This document shows, piece by piece, positions 8,287 to 17,271 of a stretch of 64,000 nt of DNA; positions within the stretch are counted from its first letter, which is position 1; the number at the start of each line of letters is the position of its first letter. The stretch covers positions 62,001-126,000 of the forward strand of contig CALWUY010000066.1 in assembly GCA_944384855.1 (NCBI GenBank), in the 5' to 3' direction. The translations under genes and the position numbers were made by a program. Under the pieces are notes generated by a model. That model saw only the letters and a list, made by a program, of their open reading frames with translations. It had not been told where the DNA came from and did no database searches. The stretch comes from an uncultured Clostridia bacterium (GTDB lineage: Bacteria; Bacillota; Clostridia; Oscillospirales; Acutalibacteraceae).

Positions 8287-9246
8287 TTACAAATGCTTTC
8301 CTTCCATCTGCTTAAGATATCTTTTATACAGCTCATTCCAACTTTTATAGTTATTATCGTTTCTGTGGTCTGATAAAAGTTTTGATTCCTCAAGATACCG
8401 GCTTAAATATTCACTCGCCTTAACCGCGCCGGTATGATTTAAATGATCGCCTTTATCTCTTGTATCCTTTGTCCAATCTATTTTGATTTCATCATTGATC
8501 AAATTCATATCAATATATTCACATCCGAGATTTTCGGAAAGATCCTTAACGCTGTTATGGCGGGAATAATTCCAATTGATTGTACTTGGGGTGCTTAAAA
8601 ATATAAGCTTCGCTCCGTTATCATCACATATATCCTTTATCTTCTCTATCAGATGATAATTAGTGCTTGCTATTTTTTCACGTTCTTCCGTCGGAAACAT
8701 ATACTCGGTTTTTTTACTCGGTCTGATAACCGAGCTGTAACCATATCCTTTTTTATCATCCGTATATGTATACGACGCTTTTTTAAACATATCTTTTATT
8801 CCTATTTTTTTCCAACCGTCATTATAGTCGAATATTGAGAATGTTTCACCCAATGATGCTAATACGGTGTTTTTTAATCCCACATTACGGAATATAGTAT
8901 TCGTCTCCAAAATAACAATTTTCGGTTTTTGATTAGTAAAAGCACGTTTTAACATTTTTAAAGAATAATTGACAGGCTGACTGTTACTTCCGCAAACATA
9001 AACTGTGTAACCGGTTTTGTTCCATATTTCCATGGGAGATATTGAACAGAACGATTCACTGTCACCAATAACCACTACATCTATCGTATTAGCCTTTTCT
9101 CCCAAAATACCGTTTGCCCTAACAGCTTCCATCCCGGAATCCTCCACGTTGTTTTTAGGCATAAACGCTAAGGACAGACCTCGCAAAACGACTGTGAGTC
9201 CTATAAAGAAAACCAAGATTTGTGAAAATCGTTTAAAATACAACAT
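8287..9246 (-). CDS. SGNH-type exported protein of Dlt-like operon
   Basis: A 319-residue protein with one N-terminal membrane segment (about residues 7-29) and an SGNH/GDSL-like domain outside the cell. The Ser motif is VVIGDSESF (S63) and the D-x-x-H-like motif is DHLNHTG near residue 268. In dlt and alginate-acetylation operons an SGNH protein acts with the MBOAT acyltransferase to move an acyl group onto the wall polymer; I infer the same role here. The start ATG 9246 has AGGAGG 6 bases upstream. It is the last gene of the operon and a terminator follows. Confidence 0.78.
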   Translation of the reverse strand: MLYFKRFSQILVFFIGLTVVLRGLSLAFMPKNNVEDSGMEAVRANGILGEKANTIDVVVIGDSESFCSISPMEIWNKTGYTVYVCGSNSQPVNYSLKMLKRAFTNQKPKIVILETNTIFRNVGLKNTVLASLGETFSIFDYNDGWKKIGIKDMFKKASYTYTDDKKGYGYSSVIRPSKKTEYMFPTEEREKIASTNYHLIEKIKDICDDNGAKLIFLSTPSTINWNYSRHNSVKDLSENLGCEYIDMNLINDEIKIDWTKDTRDKGDHLNHTGAVKASEYLSRYLEESKLLSDHRNDNNYKSWNELYKRYLKQMEGKHL

Positions 9247-9260
9247 TTTTATCCTCCTTC

Positions 9261-10862
9261 CTAAAAATTAGCATACATCGGGTCAACAGGCAGATAATTT
9301 ATTCCGTACGCGCCGAAAACAACAATAAAAGCAATTACCGCATAATATATCGCAAAGCGAGCAACAATGTTTTTCTTCATAATACCGTCTCTTATAGAAA
9401 CACCGTTTTCCTGCAGAAGACCCACAAAGAATAAAATTCCCGTACTGATAAGAACAATAATCAAGTCATAAGCGTCTATTCCCAGTTTAAATACTGTCCC
9501 GTCGGCAAGTGATTTGAGACTGAACTCCGTGATCATTTTTTTAAACATAATCATTCCGGCTTTAAGTCCGTTGCTTCGGAAAAACAGTTCTCCTATGCAT
9601 ACCAAAACAGTTGTTCTGACTATCTGGAAACACCTGTACGGCAAGGCGCGCCGGTTGATTCGGCAAAATGCTGCAAGTCTGCTGAAATAGGGATCAAATA
9701 TGTTGCCGAGCAAAATAAATGCGAAATGATACATTCCGAAGAAAATATAATGCCATGCCGGACCGTGCCAAAGACCATTGCAGAGCCATACGCAAAACAG
9801 AGCTATAGAACCTGATATTAACGGACCGAAATGATTGCCAAGTTTTTTTCTTGACTTTGCCGTAAGCTTTTTAAGCGGTCCCGACATTGAGAGCGGATAA
9901 AAAATATAATCCTTAAACCAGGCGCCGAGAGTTATGTGCCATCTCTTCCAGAACTCCGAAATACTGGAAGAAAAAAACGGACGCTTGAAGTTTTCGGGTA
10001 AAGTTATTCCAAATATTTGCCCGCTTCCTATAACAAGATCCATCGTACCTGAAAATTCGGCGTACAGCTGCAGGGTATAAAGAGCCACTCCCACAGTAAT
10101 GATAAACCCGTCATACTGCCGGTAATCATTAAACACATTCTGTATAAATAAATTCAGCCGGTCGGCGATCACAAGTTTTTTGAAAATACCGAAAACAATC
10201 CTCTGCAAGCCTAACAAAAAATTTTCATATTTCAATTTCGGCGCTTGCCATAAAGTATCCGCGGTATCGCTGTACCGGCAGATAGGTCCTTCCAGTATTT
10301 GCGGGAAAAAACTCATAAACATCGCAAGTCTAAGCAAATTTGTGTCTGCCTGGATTTTCTTCCGGTAAACATCCACAATGTATGAGACCGCCTGAAGAGT
10401 ATAGAAGGAAATCCCGATAGGCAGAATATATTTGGGAACCTCCAATGAATAGTCTGATCCCATTACACCCAAAAGTGTATTTATATTTGTTGCGAAAAAA
10501 GCAGAATATTTTAAAATCAGCAATAATCCTATATGTATAACTACCGCTAAAAAAATCACGGCATACTGCTTATTTTTACTTCGCTTTTTTACCGATTTCT
10601 TTTCATCCTTTGAAAGCCCTGATAATAATTGCTGCTCTTCCATTTGAATACCGGAAAGCCAGAGACCGAAATGATGTACTGACAGAGTGGAAAACAGCAG
10701 GTAAACAATAAGTTTTCCGCTGAATGCCCAAAACACGAAATAGCTCGATAGCAGTAAAACCCATCTGCGCGCTTTTTGCGGAACAATTCCGTATAATACA
10801 ATAACGCACGGCAAAATTCCGAGAAGAAAAAATAAACGAAAAAATGTGTTGAGTGTCAGCAA
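9261..10862 (-). CDS. MBOAT-family membrane O-acyltransferase (DltB/AlgI-like)
   Basis: A 533-residue polytopic membrane protein. The MBOAT signature is clear: SISEFWKRWHITLGAWFKDYIFYPL, then LWHGPAWHYIFFGMYHF with the catalytic His. The family moves an acyl or aminoacyl group from an intracellular carrier across the membrane to an extracellular acceptor; DltB takes D-alanyl-DltC. The carrier gene lies immediately upstream, only 3 bases away. TTG 10862 is the best start because AAGGAGG lies 8 bases upstream and the first internal Met comes only after the first membrane segments. Confidence 0.92.
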   Translation of the reverse strand: MLTLNTFFRLFFLLGILPCVIVLYGIVPQKARRWVLLLSSYFVFWAFSGKLIVYLLFSTLSVHHFGLWLSGIQMEEQQLLSGLSKDEKKSVKKRSKNKQYAVIFLAVVIHIGLLLILKYSAFFATNINTLLGVMGSDYSLEVPKYILPIGISFYTLQAVSYIVDVYRKKIQADTNLLRLAMFMSFFPQILEGPICRYSDTADTLWQAPKLKYENFLLGLQRIVFGIFKKLVIADRLNLFIQNVFNDYRQYDGFIITVGVALYTLQLYAEFSGTMDLVIGSGQIFGITLPENFKRPFFSSSISEFWKRWHITLGAWFKDYIFYPLSMSGPLKKLTAKSRKKLGNHFGPLISGSIALFCVWLCNGLWHGPAWHYIFFGMYHFAFILLGNIFDPYFSRLAAFCRINRRALPYRCFQIVRTTVLVCIGELFFRSNGLKAGMIMFKKMITEFSLKSLADGTVFKLGIDAYDLIIVLISTGILFFVGLLQENGVSIRDGIMKKNIVARFAIYYAVIAFIVVFGAYGINYLPVDPMYANF

Positions 10863-10865
10863 TTA

Positions 10866-11096
10866 TTATTCCTCCTTCAGTCTTTCAATCATCTCCCAAA
10901 TGCTTTTTGCGGAATTGAAGTTTTGAGGAATAATTTCCACTGTAGGTACGGTTATATCATATTCATCCTCAATTTCTGCTATCAATGAAAGTATAGTCAG
11001 CGAATCCAGATAATGTCCGTCTATCAGCTCCGTACAGGTATAATAATCCACCTCAGGCTGTAATTCTTCAAGTATTTCTATAAGTCTTTTATCCAT
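10866..11096 (-). CDS. Acyl/aminoacyl carrier protein (DltC-like)
   Basis: A 76-residue acidic four-helix carrier protein. The phosphopantetheine site is S32 in GHYLDSLTILSLI. It has DltC size and sits between the adenylating ligase plus decarboxylase and the MBOAT gene, so it should carry the activated amino acid or amine to the membrane acyltransferase. The next genes on either side are 3 and 16 bases away. Confidence 0.9.
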   Translation of the reverse strand: MDKRLIEILEELQPEVDYYTCTELIDGHYLDSLTILSLIAEIEDEYDITVPTVEIIPQNFNSAKSIWEMIERLKEE

Positions 11097-11112
11097 TTTA
11101 ATAATCTCCTTT

Positions 11113-12282
11113 TCAATAGTTTTTAGGTGTGTTTAAAATATAGGTGTCGAATCGTTGGCGAACCGTTGTGTACTTACGTCCGTCAAAGAGAATGATTTTT
11201 GGCAGATCACGGCTCAAAAACAGCGAAATACCTTCGGTCATAGAATAAGCGCCTGTATCGCAAAACGCCAGTATATCTCCTGCTTTAAGATCAGGCAGAG
11301 ATATTTTTTTTACGAGAATATCGTTTGCGGTACAAAGCGACCCACAGATATTCCATTCTTTGCACTCTCCCTGCCGCGGGTCGATCAAATGTATTTCTGG
11401 CTTTTTCATCGCCATAAACTGACCGTAATAGACTATCTGGTGCATACCTCCGTCGACCAGAGCGTAGTTCTCACCGCAGTTGCATTTGGTATCGACCACC
11501 TGCGTAAAATACGTTCCGCAGCATGCGGCAATGCTTCTTCCGAGTTCAAGCGTTATTTTTCCTCCGAACCCCATTGAACCCAAAAGTTCCGAAAATCCTT
11601 TTAAAAAGGCTTTTTCATCGTATTCCGCCTTATCAAAATAGACCGCCGGCAGACCCGGGCCAAACTCGAATTCTTCAAAATCAAAACCGTATTTTATCTT
11701 GATTTTTTCAATAAATGCATCTGCATACTTAATTTCCCTGCTCAGTTTTTTGAGAGATGTTTTCTGGGTACCGGAGAAGTATTGCAGGCCTTTTAAATTT
11801 ACATATAAGTCATCCCGGTATTTTTTAATGATATTTTCTATTTCACCCTCATCCATACCGAATTGATTTCCGCTTGTAAGCCTCAGCAGTATATCGATAC
11901 GTTTTTTATTTCCGGCAGCAGAACACCGAAGCATCTCAAACTGCGCTGCCGATTCGGCCGTATAACAGCCTGCCGGCTGCTCAGATGAAATCAACTCCTC
12001 TATAAATCCCTTTTCCTTATTTACACCTGATATAACAAATTGCTTAGACGGCAGATTCAAATAAGAGCAAATCCTGTATTCGCCGGGCGAGCATATTTCT
12101 AAACGTTCCACAAGTCCCGAAATGCTTTCCAGAATAAAGGTATTGGCCTTAATTGCATAGCAAAGCTCAATATTTTCAGGCAAATGTGACCTTAAATATT
12201 TGATACGGTCTTCAAGTATGCGCAAGTCAAATATGTACATCGGTGTTTTTTCCTCAAGCAGTATCTGATTTAAGTTTTTCAT
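11113..12282 (-). CDS. PLP-dependent fold-type III decarboxylase (DAP/ornithine decarboxylase-like)
   Basis: A 389-residue enzyme of the alanine-racemase-like fold. The PLP lysine is K45 in CYAIKANT. Also seen are the dimer-interface active-site motif CGSLCTANDIL and a GAYSM element, as in diaminopimelate and ornithine decarboxylases, and ELGR for phosphate binding. Known relatives remove a carboxyl group from a D- or L-amino acid. Its start overlaps the ligase stop as ATGA, so the two are translationally coupled. Dlt operons normally lack such an enzyme. It may make or edit the amino acid that the ligase loads, or act on the carrier-bound residue; this is inference. Confidence 0.85.
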   Translation of the reverse strand: MKNLNQILLEEKTPMYIFDLRILEDRIKYLRSHLPENIELCYAIKANTFILESISGLVERLEICSPGEYRICSYLNLPSKQFVISGVNKEKGFIEELISSEQPAGCYTAESAAQFEMLRCSAAGNKKRIDILLRLTSGNQFGMDEGEIENIIKKYRDDLYVNLKGLQYFSGTQKTSLKKLSREIKYADAFIEKIKIKYGFDFEEFEFGPGLPAVYFDKAEYDEKAFLKGFSELLGSMGFGGKITLELGRSIAACCGTYFTQVVDTKCNCGENYALVDGGMHQIVYYGQFMAMKKPEIHLIDPRQGECKEWNICGSLCTANDILVKKISLPDLKAGDILAFCDTGAYSMTEGISLFLSRDLPKIILFDGRKYTTVRQRFDTYILNTPKNY

Positions 12283-13802
12283 TTTTGTTTCCTCATTTCA
12301 AGCAGCACTTTCCGGTCGACCTTGCCGTTCTTTGTCAACGGAAACTCATCCAACTGACAAAAAACATTAGGAATCATATACGCCGGAAAATAGCTGCGCA
12401 GTTTTATGTGAAGATCTTTTTTATCAATGCTTCCGACATAAAATCCGTACAATTTTGACCTTTCCCGGTCATATACGGCACAAAGGCGTTCTACACCCTC
12501 AACCTGTGAAATAATACGCTCAATTTCCTCAAGTTCAATTCGGTGTCCCATGTGCTTTATCTGAAAATCCTTTCTGCCGCAAAACAGCAATTCTCCGTTA
12601 TCTGTATACCGGGCCAAATCCCCGGTTCTGTATATCCTTTCAGTATAATTAGAATTCAAGGGATTTATGCAAAACGCTTTTGCAGTCTGCTCAGGATTGT
12701 TGTAATAACCGAGAGCCAGAGCCGTTCCTCCGACGCATAATTCCCCTACCGTTCCGCTTTCGGTTATAAGTTTATTATCTCCGTCCAGCAGAAAAACCCT
12801 TTCATTTTCAAACGGTTTACCGATAGGTATACCTGCGGAATAATCGCGGTCTTTTATAATACGGTGATAAGTACAGTTACAGGTTATTTCTGTCGGTCCG
12901 TACAAATTTACAAACTCGGCGTCCGGCAGATGTTCCATCCAATTATTCAGGTGCTTTAAAGGCATCTCCTCACCGCTGAAAAGTATCTGTTTTACCGTAC
13001 CGGGCACACGGTAATCAAGTCCGTGAAAAGTGCTGATGAGGCATATCGCCGATACCGCCCATATCATCGTAGTAACCGAATTATCGCAAATAAAGTCAAG
13101 AAGCTGAGCCGGTGCCGAAAACAGCCGTTTAGGTATGATTACAAGCGTCGCGCCTGTTTTTACGGAGGAATATATATCCTTTACCGATACATCGAAATCA
13201 AACGGGGCCTGATTACCGATTATATCGTCCGGCTTGATTCCGAACTCATCCGTAAACACATCTATAAAATCTGTAACGCTTCGGTGTCCTACTAAGACTC
13301 CTTTGGGAACGCCCGTAGACCCGGAAGTGAAGTTCGCATATAAGGGATCGGTATCAATCATCCTGCGCCGAATATCAGCAAGTAATTGTTCGTCTATATC
13401 GCGCGAAACAAGTTCTTCAATATCAAGTATATTTTCTTCAGCCGAAACAGACAGTGCCATATCTTTATGTGCCGTATCGGTTATAATGTACCGGGCTTTG
13501 AGCACTGACTGAATTTGCTCCTTTCGGTACGCCGGAAGTTCCGGATTGATAAGCACATAAAATCCGCCTGCATAGGCAATTCCGAAAAAAACGCATAAAG
13601 TCAGTATACTTTTTTCGGATAAAACCGCTACCGGACTGCCGTACGATATTTTTTCGGCAAGGGCGGTACCTATTCGTTTGGATATTTCCAGCAACCTGCT
13701 GTATGTAATCTGACCCGACTCATCAATAACAGCTGTTTTATCGGGAAACGATTTTTCCGTCATCTCCAAGTACTCAAGTATATTTTTTTGCACATCAAAC
13801 AC
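12279..13802 (-). CDS. Amino-acid adenylating ligase (DltA / NRPS A-domain-like)
   Basis: A 507-residue ANL-family enzyme that activates an amino acid with ATP and loads it on a carrier. Motifs in order: FTSGSTGVPKGV (P-loop), NLYGPTEITCN, YRTGDLAR, GRKDFQIKHMGHRIE and the catalytic lysine in KNGKVDRK. The pocket motif FDFDVSVKDIY keeps the Asp that binds the alpha-ammonium group in DltA and NRPS domains, so the substrate is probably an amino acid. Whether it is D-alanine cannot be read. The start is GTG 13802, preceded by GAAAGG. It is the first gene of the five-gene operon. Confidence 0.88.
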   Translation of the reverse strand: MFDVQKNILEYLEMTEKSFPDKTAVIDESGQITYSRLLEISKRIGTALAEKISYGSPVAVLSEKSILTLCVFFGIAYAGGFYVLINPELPAYRKEQIQSVLKARYIITDTAHKDMALSVSAEENILDIEELVSRDIDEQLLADIRRRMIDTDPLYANFTSGSTGVPKGVLVGHRSVTDFIDVFTDEFGIKPDDIIGNQAPFDFDVSVKDIYSSVKTGATLVIIPKRLFSAPAQLLDFICDNSVTTMIWAVSAICLISTFHGLDYRVPGTVKQILFSGEEMPLKHLNNWMEHLPDAEFVNLYGPTEITCNCTYHRIIKDRDYSAGIPIGKPFENERVFLLDGDNKLITESGTVGELCVGGTALALGYYNNPEQTAKAFCINPLNSNYTERIYRTGDLARYTDNGELLFCGRKDFQIKHMGHRIELEEIERIISQVEGVERLCAVYDRERSKLYGFYVGSIDKKDLHIKLRSYFPAYMIPNVFCQLDEFPLTKNGKVDRKVLLEMRKQK

Positions 13803-13886
13803 CTTGCCTTTCTCGTTTAAGAATAATGTTATCCTGTTTATGTAATCATTATCTCATATCTTTCTTTAAAATAGGCTATACAATTT

Positions 13887-13902
13887 ATTAAGAATTCTTA
13901 AT
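13887..13902. promoter_or_regulatory. 16-base perfect palindrome upstream of Dlt-like operon
   Basis: ATTAAGAATTCTTAAT is a perfect inverted repeat about 85 bases upstream of the ligase start and just downstream of the terminator of the two-component operon. It is a candidate operator; no regulator can be assigned. Confidence 0.35.
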
Positions 13903-13910
13903 TTTCGACA

Positions 13911-13944
13911 AAAAATCGCAGGAAGCGATGTCACGCTTCCTGCG
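13911..13944 (-). terminator. Terminator of the two-component operon
   Basis: On the minus strand CGCAGGAAGCG and CGCTTCCTGCG form an 11-base perfect stem with a 6-base loop, followed by ATTTTTT. It lies 7 bases after the kinase stop. Confidence 0.9.
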
Positions 13945-13950
13945 GTTTTT

Positions 13951-15276
13951 TTATTTCTGCAACGGCAATAATACAGTTACACAGAAACTGTCTCCCTTCT
14001 TGCCGGCTGTAAATTCTCCCATGTGAAATTCTATAATACGCCGGCAGGTAATAAGGCCTATGCTTGTACTCTCAATCTCAGACTGCTCTGTTTTTATTGC
14101 GTTTGTTATACTAATGGACAGACAGTTGTCACCCTTCGGTTTAAACTCAATGTTAATATTTTGCATAGGATCGGCATATTTAAGCAAATTTGAATACAAA
14201 TTATCCATTGCCCTTTGCAGCAGTTCAGTATTGACTTTAACATTTCCCGAAACATTCGTGAAATGGGTTTCTACTTTCATACCCTTGCTTTCCAGAGAAT
14301 ATGCATAATCCGAAAGTATCTGGCTGAACAGTTCATCCGCGTCTACCGTTTCCATTCCGGCATCATCCCATTCGGTAGCATAAGCCAGAAAATATTCAAA
14401 CATCTTATCCGCCATATTTTTAATCCGCATAGTTTGACCTACACTCTTATGTATGAGTTCCTGGCATTGTTCTTCGCTTGAATATTTCTTTCGCTCTATG
14501 ATTTCCAAGTATGCAAGCAATGAGGTGAGCGGCGTACGCAGATCGTGCGACATAGCCGTAATAAGTTCTGAATTTGCCGAACGCATTTGACTTTCAATTT
14601 CCTGATGCTTCAGAATATAAAGCCGCATTTGATCAATACCCACAGCAAGCTTACTTAATTCATCATCGCCGCATAATGTAACAGAATGATCAAGTTTGCC
14701 TCCCGACAAAATATCAAGTTCCTGTTTAAGTAACACCACATAGGATATTTTCTTGTTTATAAGCGATATAAAACATATAGAAAAAACAATAAAAGCAACT
14801 GTTCCCGACAGCACAGTCGTTAAGAAATAGTATGCGTCACCTGCATAGTAATAAAGAAATGCCCTGACTTCTGTATCATCACTTAAAGTCAGCTCATATT
14901 CACTGTTTGGATTTTCAAGATCCGGATCCAATCTCACCCTGCCCGCATCCCCGTTTGTTGTACTTGAAGAAGGATATTCGAAAACAGCTGTATCATCATT
15001 GTAAATTGTCAGATATACTTTATCCCCTCTGCTGCACCACGCATTAATCCTTTGTAAATTTTCCAGAGAAATAGAATTTTTTTCTACATATTCCTGCAGA
15101 TTACTGAACTGACCGTCAGCCATTTTGTATGAAAAAGAATCGCTGTAAACAGTTTTGTATAAAAGTGAATCACCTATAACAAACAACACAACCAATACTG
15201 CAACCGCAATTATAAATGATATAAATATTGAAATCAGCAGCTGTAATTTCAAACTTTTTACTTTGTATTTACTCAA
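13951..15276 (-). CDS. Sensor histidine kinase
   Basis: A 441-residue membrane sensor. Membrane segments lie at about residues 12-34 and 150-172, flanking a 115-residue extracellular sensor domain of no recognised family. A HAMP-like linker follows, then a HisKA domain with the phosphorylated His near 244 (AMSHDLRTPLTSL) and an ATPase domain with N box DNLYSNLLKYAD. The glycine boxes are poor, with a short STSIGLITCRRIIEFH. I place the start at TTG 15276, where AAAGGGG lies 6 bases upstream and the codon overlaps the regulator stop; an ATG at 15300 is possible. The adjacent regulator is its partner. Confidence 0.9.
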   Translation of the reverse strand: MSKYKVKSLKLQLLISIFISFIIAVAVLVVLFVIGDSLLYKTVYSDSFSYKMADGQFSNLQEYVEKNSISLENLQRINAWCSRGDKVYLTIYNDDTAVFEYPSSSTTNGDAGRVRLDPDLENPNSEYELTLSDDTEVRAFLYYYAGDAYYFLTTVLSGTVAFIVFSICFISLINKKISYVVLLKQELDILSGGKLDHSVTLCGDDELSKLAVGIDQMRLYILKHQEIESQMRSANSELITAMSHDLRTPLTSLLAYLEIIERKKYSSEEQCQELIHKSVGQTMRIKNMADKMFEYFLAYATEWDDAGMETVDADELFSQILSDYAYSLESKGMKVETHFTNVSGNVKVNTELLQRAMDNLYSNLLKYADPMQNINIEFKPKGDNCLSISITNAIKTEQSEIESTSIGLITCRRIIEFHMGEFTAGKKGDSFCVTVLLPLQK

Positions 15277-15964
15277 TACGATACCCCTTTCCCCATACAT
15301 TCCTTATTGTATGACTGTTTTGAGGATCGTCACCGAGTTTGCGGCGGATGTTTCTTATATGAACCATTACATTGTTTGTTGAGGAATATGTGTAAGGTTC
15401 ATTCCAAACAAGCTCATATATACTTTGCGCTGAGTAAATTCTCTTCTGATTCGACGCAAGCAGCAAAAGAATCCTGTACTCAATATCGGTTAAAACAACT
15501 TCCTCGCCGTCTACCTTTACAAGACACCGGCTTGTATCTATTTCTATATTCCCGCAGCAGTATATTTTGGAACTGGGCTCTGATGTTTTGGCTCCGTATA
15601 CATAGTATCTGCGCAGAATCGCTTTTACCCTGTTCATAAGCTCATTATACGAAAAAGGCTTAACAAGATAGTCGTCACCGCCGGCCGAAAATCCCATCGT
15701 CTTGTCAGAATCCTGAGATTTTGCGGTTAAAAACAGAATCGGCACCGTATAACGTTTCCGGATTTCGGCGCATATAGTGTACCCATTCATTTTTGGCATC
15801 ATTACATCCAGAATAACAAGGTCTACGGTATGGTCCATTAACAGTAATGCCTCTTCGCCTGAGGCCGCCTCTACTGTCTCATATCCCTCGCAGTTAAGCA
15901 GCAGACGCAGGGCTTCTCTTATTTCGGGGTCATCATCCGCAAATAATATTTTCTTTCCTTCCAC
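15269..15964 (-). CDS. OmpR/PhoB-type response regulator
   Basis: A 231-residue regulator with an N-terminal receiver (acid pocket FADDD, phospho-Asp D53 in VILDVMMPKMNG, conserved Thr in LFLTAKS, Lys in YLVKPFS) and a C-terminal winged helix ending in HTIRNVWGKGYRIE. The start is GTG 15964 because AAGGAGG lies 8 bases upstream. A longer open frame back to 16042 lacks a ribosome binding site. A good -10 box (minus-strand TATAAT at 15998-15993) lacks a clear -35, which fits an activated promoter. The Dlt-like operon downstream is a possible target because dlt operons often respond to such systems; this is inference. Confidence 0.93.
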   Translation of the reverse strand: MEGKKILFADDDPEIREALRLLLNCEGYETVEAASGEEALLLMDHTVDLVILDVMMPKMNGYTICAEIRKRYTVPILFLTAKSQDSDKTMGFSAGGDDYLVKPFSYNELMNRVKAILRRYYVYGAKTSEPSSKIYCCGNIEIDTSRCLVKVDGEEVVLTDIEYRILLLLASNQKRIYSAQSIYELVWNEPYTYSSTNNVMVHIRNIRRKLGDDPQNSHTIRNVWGKGYRIE

Positions 15965-16186
15965 GCAGTATACCTCCTTGTTCTTTTGTTCAATTATATC
16001 ATTAATTACCCGTCTTAGAAAGCGCAAAAACCGAAAATTCATATTTCTTCATAATTTTATAATAAGAGTTTAAATATTTCCCTTTGAATATATAAGCATA
16101 TTTACAAAGCGGGCGCTTGACGGTACAAGGATTTTTATATGATATATCCGGTCACATTTCAGAAACACAAACTAAAAAACACAAGA
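15965..16186. other. Gene-free stretch upstream of response regulator
   Basis: AT-rich spacer. It holds the AAGGAGG ribosome binding site of the regulator and a minus-strand TATAAT with no convincing -35. I see no gene or RNA element in the rest. Confidence 0.4.
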
Positions 16187-16208
16187 GCGGACAGTCTATA
16201 CTGTCCGC
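16187..16208 (-). terminator. Terminator after Gfo/Idh gene
   Basis: GCGGACAG and CTGTCCGC form an 8-base stem. On the minus strand it is followed by TCTTGTGTTTTTTAG. It ends the membrane protein-PHP-oxidoreductase unit. Confidence 0.7.
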
Positions 16209-16265
16209 CCTGCTATCAAGCGCCGCTTCGCACCGAAACATTTTATCAAAGCAGTGCAAAAAAGC

Positions 16266-17225
16266 TTAATCAGATAACAATTTTTCAAAAACTTTGGCAC
16301 ATTCGACCGTAACTTTACCCGGCATAATTTCCGATTCAGTCATACCTGAATTTATGCAATCCGCGGTTTCTTCTATCTCATATACAAAGCCGTTGCCTTC
16401 CGGAAATTCCGCCCTGAAATGTTCTCTTAATTTCATATCGCTTCCGTAAAGATAACATTCATCGCTTACATGAGATCTCGGTATCTCAATAAAACCTGCG
16501 TCCCCGCTTACAATAAAATACTCCCTGGTATCTGATGTGACCAAACACTGCAAAACCGCATCAACCGAATTAAAACTCAATATGAAGCTTGAGATTACAT
16601 CAACCCCGGTTCTTTTATCCCGTCTTACTTTGCCTATAACCTCTTCAATAGGCTCTCCGGCCAGAAACGACGCAATTTCTATCATGTACACTCCGATATC
16701 ATATAGCGCCCCGCCTGCGAGAGAAGCGTTTATCAGTCTGCTCTCAGGATCCTCATCCCCCTTAAACGCTATCATTCCGGACATTGTCTGCATTTTTCCT
16801 ATTTCGCCGTTCATTATCCATTGCCTGGCTTTTTTCATAGACGGCAAAAAGCGTGTCCACATAGCCTCCATTAAAAAAAGCCCCTTGCTCCGCGCCGACT
16901 CAAACAGTTCTGACGCGTCCTTTTCGGTAAGCACCATGGGTTTTTCACACAAAACATGTTTGCCGGCGTTAAGACATTGCTTTATGTTTTCATAGTGAAA
17001 ATTATGCGTAGTTGCAATATATACCGCGTCTATATCGGGACTGTTTACAAGTGTCTCATAGTCGCAGAAGCGCGGTATATTGTTGCGTTTTGCAAAATTT
17101 TCAGCTTTTTCATGTGTTTTGCTGGCAACAGCTATTACCTCAGCGCATTCAGTAAGACTTGCCGCGTGCGCAAAACGTTCAGCTATTTTACCTGCTCCCA
17201 TTATTCCGAATCTTATTTTATTCAT
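16266..17225 (-). CDS. Gfo/Idh/MocA-family NAD(P)-dependent oxidoreductase
   Basis: A 319-residue cytoplasmic dehydrogenase. The N-terminal Rossmann fold shows GIMGAGKIAERF. The family motif CEKPM (GKHVLCEKPMVLTEKDA) contains the catalytic Lys, and GGALYDIGVYMIE is the C-terminal domain motif. Members oxidise hydroxyl groups on sugars, inositols or trans-dihydrodiols; the substrate is unknown. ATG 17225 is used since GGAGG lies 5 bases upstream; an ATG at 17237 would contain that site. It follows the PHP hydrolase gene by 46 bases, so it is probably one operon. Confidence 0.92.
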   Translation of the reverse strand: MNKIRFGIMGAGKIAERFAHAASLTECAEVIAVASKTHEKAENFAKRNNIPRFCDYETLVNSPDIDAVYIATTHNFHYENIKQCLNAGKHVLCEKPMVLTEKDASELFESARSKGLFLMEAMWTRFLPSMKKARQWIMNGEIGKMQTMSGMIAFKGDEDPESRLINASLAGGALYDIGVYMIEIASFLAGEPIEEVIGKVRRDKRTGVDVISSFILSFNSVDAVLQCLVTSDTREYFIVSGDAGFIEIPRSHVSDECYLYGSDMKLREHFRAEFPEGNGFVYEIEETADCINSGMTESEIMPGKVTVECAKVFEKLLSD

Positions 17226-17271
17226 ATATACCTCCATACAGTTACAGAGTTTCTGCTATTAAACAAAGTGG

